18,856 nucleotides of DNA, taken from the NCBI GenBank assembly GCA_028276075.1, contig JAPYXA010000002.1, positions 1-18,856 of the forward strand, in the 5' to 3' direction. The position numbers and the translations under genes were made by a program. The notes beneath the pieces are model-generated. The model ran no database searches and had not been told where the DNA came from. It saw only the letters and a list, made by a program, of their open reading frames with translations. Shown piece by piece: positions 14,054 through 18,856 of this stretch. Within the stretch, counting starts at the first letter, position 1. Each line of letters opens with the position of its first letter. This DNA is from Minisyncoccota bacterium (GTDB lineage Bacteria; Patescibacteriota; Minisyncoccia; UBA6257; HR35).

Positions 14054-14968
14054 CTACTCAATTTTTGAAGAAGAAAGATAATTAAAAGCAATATCTTCTG
14101 GAATTTCTTTAATATTAATGAAAAATTTTTTTAATTTTTTATCTGTTTTAGCAAGCGATGAGAGCAAAAGTTTTATTTCTTTTAACTCTAAATTTTTAGA
14201 TTTTTCTACAAGCTTCTTAAAATAAAAATTTTTATATTTATTCCTTTTTTCTTTTATCAAATTTTGTTTAATAAATAAAATTTTTATCAAAGATCTATAA
14301 AGTAAAGTTAAAAGGGCAAAAGTTTCAAAATGATCACGGCTTTTGTCTTCGAGAATAAATTTTTTAAAATGATGTATAAAGGCTGGCCAATTCCTTTCTA
14401 AAAACAGCTCCTGTATCTTAAAATTATTCGTCTTAAAATGAAAAAATTCTTTTATTTTATCAGTTTTAAACTCCTGATGTAAGGCAAAGTATCTTTCTAG
14501 ATCTATTAACAATAAATCTATATTTTTCTTATAATTTTCCTTTAAAATTTCTACAATCTCGTTTGGTATATTTATTTGCTTAGACTTAAAATAATCTTTA
14601 ATAAACTGAGATAAATTTTTCTCCGTAGGAGAAAAAACAGGAACAGTATACGGTCTTATATTATTTTTCTTAAAACATGAAAAAAAATCTATATTTTCTT
14701 TATTGAAAACGAAAATAAAATTAATTCCTTCTATATTTTTTATAGTCTCTACTATTTTTTTAAAGTCTTCTTTGTTTAATTTATCTAAATTTTTTAAGAC
14801 AAGATCTTCTTTTTGAGCAAATAAGCTTCTGTTTGATAATTTTTGTAAATCAGAGAAAAAGATGGTGAAATTATTATTATAATATAAAACCTTATATGAC
14901 CTAGATATTTCCTCTATTTTTTTATTAATTAAAAAATCACTATCTCCAGTTAAACAAAAAACAGTCAT
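14054..14968 (-). CDS. holA: DNA polymerase III subunit delta (HolA)
   Basis: The delta subunit opens the sliding clamp in the clamp loader. The 304-residue protein starts MTVFCLTGDSDFLINKKI, the usual Y/F-L-x-G-x(2-3)-F-L beginning of the family. It has no Walker A, as expected for this catalytically silent AAA+-like fold. An FVFNKENID segment (about 92-100) corresponds to the central strand region. The C-terminal collar is helical (205-300). Sequence conservation is low, so the call rests on this N-terminal pattern, length, and its position between the HU gene and rpsT. The start is one base after the HU stop, so the two are probably cotranscribed. Confidence 0.85.
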   Translation of the reverse strand: MTVFCLTGDSDFLINKKIEEISRSYKVLYYNNNFTIFFSDLQKLSNRSLFAQKEDLVLKNLDKLNKEDFKKIVETIKNIEGINFIFVFNKENIDFFSCFKKNNIRPYTVPVFSPTEKNLSQFIKDYFKSKQINIPNEIVEILKENYKKNIDLLLIDLERYFALHQEFKTDKIKEFFHFKTNNFKIQELFLERNWPAFIHHFKKFILEDKSRDHFETFALLTLLYRSLIKILFIKQNLIKEKRNKYKNFYFKKLVEKSKNLELKEIKLLLSSLAKTDKKLKKFFINIKEIPEDIAFNYLSSSKIE

Positions 14969-14969
14969 T

Positions 14970-15260
14970 TTATTTGACTGCTTCTTTTAGATCCTTGGCT
15001 GGAGTAAAACGAGGAACTCTTTTGGCTGGTAAATTTATCTTCTCTCCTGTTTTAGGATTAAGAGCTACTCTGGCTTTTCTTTCTCTTACCTTAAAAGTGC
15101 CTAAACCTGCTATTTTAACTTGAAAACCATTTTTTAAATCATGAACTATCTCTTCAGTCAACCAAGACAGCATTTCGGTTGCCTCTTTTTTGGTCATACC
15201 GAATTTATCGACCATTTTTTGAACTAAATCTTTACCTTTAACTATATTTGACTTAGCCAT
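14970..15260 (-). CDS. HU-family DNA-binding protein
   Basis: This is a nucleoid-associated protein that bends and compacts DNA as a dimer. The 96-residue chain shows the helical N-terminus (DLVQKMVDKFGMTKKEAT), the core VKIAGLGTFKVRERKARV (48-65) and the DNA-binding arm NPKTGEKINLPAKRVPRFTP (69-88) with the conserved proline. Length is normal for HU/IHF; HU rather than IHF is likely because no partner gene is seen. It is the first gene of a two-gene unit with holA. The leader carries GGTCGTTTTT 28 bases before the ATG. A TATATAAAT stretch at 15308-15316 on the same strand may hold the -10 box. Confidence 0.95.
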   Translation of the reverse strand: MAKSNIVKGKDLVQKMVDKFGMTKKEATEMLSWLTEEIVHDLKNGFQVKIAGLGTFKVRERKARVALNPKTGEKINLPAKRVPRFTPAKDLKEAVK

Positions 15261-15355
15261 AATTTAGATTTTTTATTTAAAAACGACCCCACTTTTTACG
15301 CCTATTATTTATATAAATTTTATAATAATTTTTAGAAAAATCCAAATTTTACTTT

Positions 15356-16867
15356 TTATCTGGCATACTCAACCGCCCTGTTTTCTCTTATAACTACAAC
15401 CTTAATTTCTCCTGGAAATTTAACCTCATTTTCAATTTTTTTAGCTATTTCTTTGGCTAAATAATATATTTCTAAATCACTCACTAAATCAGACTTAACA
15501 AAAACTCTTAATTCTCTACCTCCCGCAGTAGCAAAAGACCTCTCTACACCTGGAAACGAAGAAGCAATTCTTTCAAGGTCCTGTAGTCTTTGCAAATAAA
15601 TTTCTACTGTTTCTCTTCTTGCTCCAGGTCTTGAAGAGGAAATAATATCTGCTGCCAGGACAATGTAGGCATAAGGATTGGCAAAAGGATATGTTTCATG
15701 ATGGGATCTCATAGCTAAGATAACTTCCTCCTCTATCCCATACTTCTCTAGTATCTTAATACCTATGTCAAGGTGACTTCCTTCTATTTCATGAGTAACT
15801 GCTTTTCCTATATCATGTAAAAAAGCAGCTTTTTTTGCAATATAAGGATTAAGACCTAACTCTTCAGCAATCATTTTTGCAATATAAGCCATTTCTAATG
15901 AATGCTGCAAAACATTTTGCCCATAACTATACCTAAACTTTAAACCACCCATCAAAATTATTATTTCTTTTGGCAAATCAAAAAGCCCTATTTCATAAGA
16001 AGCATTTTTCCCAGCTTCTTCAATAGTTTTCTCTATTTCTTCTTTGGCTAAAGATACTTTCTCTTCAATAGTAACAGGATTTATTCTTCCATCTTTAATT
16101 AATTTATCTAAGGCCAATTTAGCTATCTCTCTTTTTATTGGATCAAAAGATGAAAGAATAACAGTATCGGGTGTCTCATCAATTACTATTTCAACACCTG
16201 TTAAATTTTCAAAATGCTTAATATTTCTACCTTCTTTACCTATTATTCTACCCTTCATCTCTTCATTTGGGATATTAACAGTTGTAGTTGTTACTTCACT
16301 AACAACTGATCTAGCATACCTAGGCAAGCTTTCAACAATAATTTCCCTTGCTTTTTCTTCAACTGTTTCTCTAGATTTCTGAGAAAGTTTCATTAATCTC
16401 TCTAAAATCTCTTCTTCATATTCCTTTTCTATCTTATCAAAAAGAATCTTTAATGCCTCTTCTTTGCTAAAACCGCTTATTTTTTCTAAAGTAGTTTGGA
16501 TAAATTGTTCTTTTTCTTCAAGAGCCATTGACATTTTTTGAAGCTCTTTATTTTTTTCTGCAATATTTTTCTCTTTATCAAGCAAAATCATTTCTCTTTC
16601 ATCTAAAACCGCCTCTCTTTGACTAAGCCTTTTTTCTCTTTCTAAAATATCCTCCAATAACCTATCTCTTTCTTTTTTAGCTTCTTCTAGAATAATTAAG
16701 GATTTTTGTCGACTTTCAGCAATAATATTTTCAGCCTCTTTTCTGCTGCTTTCAATCTTATCTTCTATTTGTTTTAGTTTATCCGAACTTTTCTTTATAA
16801 GAATCAGATGCCTTATAAAATATCCTATTGAAATACCAATTAAAAATAATAAAGCTTCAATTATCAT
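15356..16867 (-). CDS. rny: Ribonuclease Y
   Basis: This is the membrane-tethered endoribonuclease that starts mRNA decay in bacteria lacking RNase E. Order: N-terminal transmembrane helix (about 3-24), a long charged coiled coil (about 28-175), a KH RNA-binding domain with GRIIGKEGRNIK (206-217), and the HD domain with H322 (QHSLE), FLHDIGKA (349-356, H351 and D352), MRSHHE (386-391) and the downstream AADIISSSRPGARRE (405-419). All catalytic residues appear intact. 503 residues is slightly shorter than the usual 520. It diverges from gpmI across 132 bases. The leader contains AGTCGTATTTTAAA, related to the motif before the HU gene and secG. Confidence 0.97.
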   Translation of the reverse strand: MIIEALLFLIGISIGYFIRHLILIKKSSDKLKQIEDKIESSRKEAENIIAESRQKSLIILEEAKKERDRLLEDILEREKRLSQREAVLDEREMILLDKEKNIAEKNKELQKMSMALEEKEQFIQTTLEKISGFSKEEALKILFDKIEKEYEEEILERLMKLSQKSRETVEEKAREIIVESLPRYARSVVSEVTTTTVNIPNEEMKGRIIGKEGRNIKHFENLTGVEIVIDETPDTVILSSFDPIKREIAKLALDKLIKDGRINPVTIEEKVSLAKEEIEKTIEEAGKNASYEIGLFDLPKEIIILMGGLKFRYSYGQNVLQHSLEMAYIAKMIAEELGLNPYIAKKAAFLHDIGKAVTHEIEGSHLDIGIKILEKYGIEEEVILAMRSHHETYPFANPYAYIVLAADIISSSRPGARRETVEIYLQRLQDLERIASSFPGVERSFATAGGRELRVFVKSDLVSDLEIYYLAKEIAKKIENEVKFPGEIKVVVIRENRAVEYAR

Positions 16868-16923
16868 TAGTTTTAAAAATTTAAAATACGACTAAATTGA
16901 AATAATTATTTTTAGTTTTAAAA

Positions 16924-16952
16924 TTTATAACTTTATTTTATTATAATATAAT
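16924..16952 (+). promoter_or_regulatory. Probable sigma70 promoter of gpmI
   Basis: TTTATA (16924-16929), a 17-base spacer and a perfect TATAAT (16947-16952) point to a start near 16959, about 40 bases before the gpmI ATG. On the opposite strand another TATAAT (16945-16940) could serve rny, giving divergent, overlapping promoters, but no good -35 goes with it. Confidence 0.5.
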
Positions 16953-16966
16953 TATCTTGCGAGCAA

Positions 16967-16994
16967 AAAGTATTTTAAAAAAAGTATTTTAAAA
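16967..16994 (+). repeat. Tandem 14-base duplication in the gpmI leader
   Basis: AAAGTATTTTAAAA occurs twice in direct succession (16967-16980 and 16981-16994), ending five bases before the gpmI ATG. It probably arose by slippage in AT-rich DNA. It doubles the unstructured A/U-rich leader; any effect on translation is unknown. Confidence 0.8.
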
Positions 16995-16999
16995 ATAAA

Positions 17000-18565
17000 A
17001 TGAATAAAAATAAAAAAATAGTTGTTTTAATTATAGATGGATGGGGGAAAGGAGAAGAAAATATTTCAAATCCTTTCAGGTATGTTCAAATTCCAACAAT
17101 TGATAACTTAAAAAAAGAATATCCTTTTTGTTTTTTGTCTGCTTCTGGATATTCTATAGGTCTCTTACACGGAGAAGCACCAACTTGCGAAATTAGTCAT
17201 TTAACAATCGGAACTGGAATTGTCTATTATCAACCCCTTGTTAGAATAAATTTATCAATTGAAAATGGCCAATTTTTTAAAAACCAAAATTTAATCAAGA
17301 TATTAAATCATTTAAAAAAATTTAATTCACGTCTTCATTTAATAACCCTTTTAACTCAAAATCAGTACCTAGCCTCAATAGATCATCTTGAAACCTTACT
17401 TCTTTTTTTTAGTAAAGAACAAAATAATAAAATATTTCTTCATCTTTTTACTGACGGAATAGATTCTCCACAAAAATCAGCTTTTGAATTAATAAAAAAA
17501 ATTATAGACTTTATTCAAGAAAACAGAATAAATTCTACAATAGCTACTTTATGTGGCAGATTCTATGCTCTGGATAAAACAAACAATTACATTTTAAGAA
17601 CATTAAGGGCTTTTAAACTAATTAATGACGGAAATGGAAAATATGTTGAAAACTTAAACGAATTTTTTAAATTTAAATATTCTGATCCTCAATTTAATGA
17701 TAATCTTCTTGAACCCATAATTTTAGATCAAGAAGGGTCTTTAAAAGATAATGATGCTATCTTGTTTTTAAATTTGGAAAATAAATCAATTTATCAACTT
17801 GCTCGATGTTTTTTAGATAAAGACTTTAAAGAATTTGAAACGAATATTAAAAAAAATATTTTTGTTTCCTCCTTAATTAGGTATATAGAAAATTTAAACT
17901 ATCCTGTTTTATTTGACCAACAGAAAATTACAACTAATTTAAGCAGAATAATCGCAGAAAATAACCTTAAGCAACTTAAAATAATCACAGAGTCAAAAAA
18001 AGAATTATTTAAATTTTATTTTAATGGTTTTTTTGAAGAAGATCATCCAGGAGAAGTGTTTAAAATAATCCCTGATTACGGCCAAGATATACAAAATTTA
18101 ATAGAACAAACAGAAGAAATATTATCTAATCTAAAATTAGCTATAAAAGATAAGGTTTTTGATATTATTTTTTGTCATTTGCCCATATTTGAAATAATTG
18201 CCCAAAAAGGGAACTTTAAATTAGCCATTGAGGCTATAAAATTTTTAGATAAAACGCTTGAAAGTTTAGTTAAAAATATTTTGGAGGAAAATTACACTTT
18301 AATTATTACTTCTGACCATGGCAATATTGAAAAAATTGTAGATCCAAAAAGCGGATCAAAAGACACACTTCACAATCCCAATCCAGTTCCATTTTTTATT
18401 ATAGATAAAGAATACTTTAAACAAAAATCAAAAGAAGAGATGTCTTTTTTTGAAAAAAAAATAATTGGGAATTTAGTTGATGTTCCTTCTACAATCTTAA
18501 GCTTGCTTAACATCAAAATACCTCAGGAATTTATGGGGAAAGATTTGTTGCCTTATCTTAGATAA
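17000..18565 (+). CDS. gpmI: Divergent cofactor-independent phosphoglycerate mutase-like protein
   Basis: Overall layout is that of iPGM (3- to 2-phosphoglycerate in glycolysis), alkaline phosphatase superfamily, 521 residues. Matches: LIIDGWG (D13), PTIDNLKKEYP, ASGYSIGL, HLTIGTG, a DG-D-SP segment at 152-157, CGRFYALD, TSDHGN (D439, H440), HNPNPVP (H458) and DVPSTILSLL near the end. However, the canonical GNSEVGH reads PTCEISH, so the phospho-serine is C63. The canonical NPDMVGH segment reads IFEIIAQ, giving Glu398 and Gln402 for the Asp and His metal ligands. The GGVHSH loop and the DGRD arginine are also absent. It may be an altered, weakened or repurposed enzyme. The gene symbol therefore reflects family, not proven activity. 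Confidence 0.8.
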   Translation: MNKNKKIVVLIIDGWGKGEENISNPFRYVQIPTIDNLKKEYPFCFLSASGYSIGLLHGEAPTCEISHLTIGTGIVYYQPLVRINLSIENGQFFKNQNLIKILNHLKKFNSRLHLITLLTQNQYLASIDHLETLLLFFSKEQNNKIFLHLFTDGIDSPQKSAFELIKKIIDFIQENRINSTIATLCGRFYALDKTNNYILRTLRAFKLINDGNGKYVENLNEFFKFKYSDPQFNDNLLEPIILDQEGSLKDNDAILFLNLENKSIYQLARCFLDKDFKEFETNIKKNIFVSSLIRYIENLNYPVLFDQQKITTNLSRIIAENNLKQLKIITESKKELFKFYFNGFFEEDHPGEVFKIIPDYGQDIQNLIEQTEEILSNLKLAIKDKVFDIIFCHLPIFEIIAQKGNFKLAIEAIKFLDKTLESLVKNILEENYTLIITSDHGNIEKIVDPKSGSKDTLHNPNPVPFFIIDKEYFKQKSKEEMSFFEKKIIGNLVDVPSTILSLLNIKIPQEFMGKDLLPYLR

Positions 18566-18592
18566 TTAATTTTTAAAACTATTAAATTCGAT

Positions 18593-18598
18593 TATAAT
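18593..18598 (+). promoter_or_regulatory. Possible -10 box upstream of secG
   Basis: A perfect TATAAT lies 64 bases before the secG ATG, 27 bases after the gpmI stop. The -35 region is only T-rich (TTTTTA at 18570-18575). A leader from here would contain GGTCGTTTTT at 18625-18634. Confidence 0.35.
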
Positions 18599-18661
18599 TA
18601 GATAATGATCACTTTCTCTTAAATGGTCGTTTTTTACAATAATTTAAGATAAAATTTAAAA

Positions 18662-18856
18662 ATGTTAGAAGACATTGCCCAAATATTTTTAGGTATAATA
18701 ATTATCGCTTTAATATTGATACAGCAAAGAGGCACAGAAGGGGGAGTTTTATTCGGTAGTCAAACTGAATTTTTCTTAAAAAGAAGAGGTCTAGAAAAAA
18801 AATTGCATTATTTAACCTGGTTTTTAACTGTAATCTTTCTTATTATATCTTTAATA
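18662..18856 (+). CDS. secG: Protein translocase subunit SecG (partial, runs off window)
   Basis: The 65 visible codons give a first membrane helix (about 5-20, IFLGIIIIALILI), the SecG signature QQRGTEGGVLFG (21-32), a basic loop with LKRRGLEKKLHYLT (40-53), and the start of the second helix (TWFLTVIFLIISL). SecG is the small auxiliary subunit of the SecYEG protein-export channel. The usual family length is about 70-80 residues, so only the last few residues are missing. It starts 96 bases after the gpmI stop, is preceded by a GGTCGTTTTT leader motif and has no Shine-Dalgarno sequence. Confidence 0.9.
   Translation, partial: MLEDIAQIFLGIIIIALILIQQRGTEGGVLFGSQTEFFLKRRGLEKKLHYLTWFLTVIFLIISLI

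Noticed and set aside
16044..16382. 112-codon plus-strand frame inside rny
   Set aside because: It is the complement of the conserved KH region of RNase Y, with no supporting upstream signal.
1..18856. UGA recoded as glycine, as in some CPR lineages
   Set aside because: No gene needs an in-frame TGA to be complete, and TGA is used as the natural stop of the sigma4-HARE gene at 7477-7475.
1..18856. CRISPR array, insertion sequence, prophage or integrated element
   Set aside because: No regularly spaced repeats, transposase, integrase or terminal inverted repeats were seen; base composition is even throughout. The TraD-like ATPase alone does not make a mobile element.

Overview
The window looks like chromosome from a very AT-rich, small-genome bacterium, most likely a member of the Candidate Phyla Radiation (Patescibacteria, Parcubacteria-like). 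The reasons are the strong A/T bias, tightly packed genes with overlapping or abutting ends, reduced versions of several proteins (a 361-residue DnaX, a 211-residue HrcA), no recognisable Shine-Dalgarno sequence before the starts I inspected, and a tRNA without an encoded CCA. This placement is inference. TAA, TAG and TGA all act as stops, so the UGA-recoding lineages do not fit.

Left part (1-8536, minus strand). One long head-to-tail gene run, read from right to left, encodes a sigma-region-4/HARE-like regulator (8536-7475), a membrane-anchored protein and a TraD/VirD4-like ATPase that together look like a split DNA-coupling protein (7482-6154 and 6102-4567), then dnaG, rpoD and dnaX. A tRNA-Gln(UUG) gene follows, then a small membrane protein with its own promoter. 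The reading frame of that last gene stays open past its stop to the window edge. The dnaG-rpoD core matches the classical macromolecular-synthesis operon, here joined to a DNA pump and the clamp loader.

Middle (8600-13729). A strong hairpin terminator separates the left operon from a small membrane-anchored Pro/Ser/Thr-rich protein on the minus strand. A probable 38-residue membrane peptide is encoded divergently. Then comes a five-gene heat-shock operon on the plus strand: hsp20, a short hrcA, grpE, dnaK, dnaJ. Its promoter is a consensus TTGACA-17-TATAAT, and the -35 box lies inside the 9-base spacer of a CIRCE-like inverted repeat. That makes a self-contained HrcA circuit likely.

Right part (13730-18856). 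rpsT (plus, nearly leaderless) converges on holA, which is downstream of and probably cotranscribed with a HU gene. rny (RNase Y, minus) diverges from gpmI (plus). The gpmI product keeps the overall fold signature of cofactor-independent phosphoglycerate mutase, but it has substitutions at the catalytic serine and at two metal ligands. secG starts after gpmI and runs off the window.

The most notable signals are: the altered phosphoglycerate mutase; the CIRCE-like operator with a reduced HrcA; the sigma4-HARE fusion heading the replication/transcription operon; a recurrent GGTCGTTTTTAAA-like leader motif before five transcription units; and the nonsense-interrupted membrane gene at the left edge. 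I saw no mobile element, CRISPR array or phage gene.
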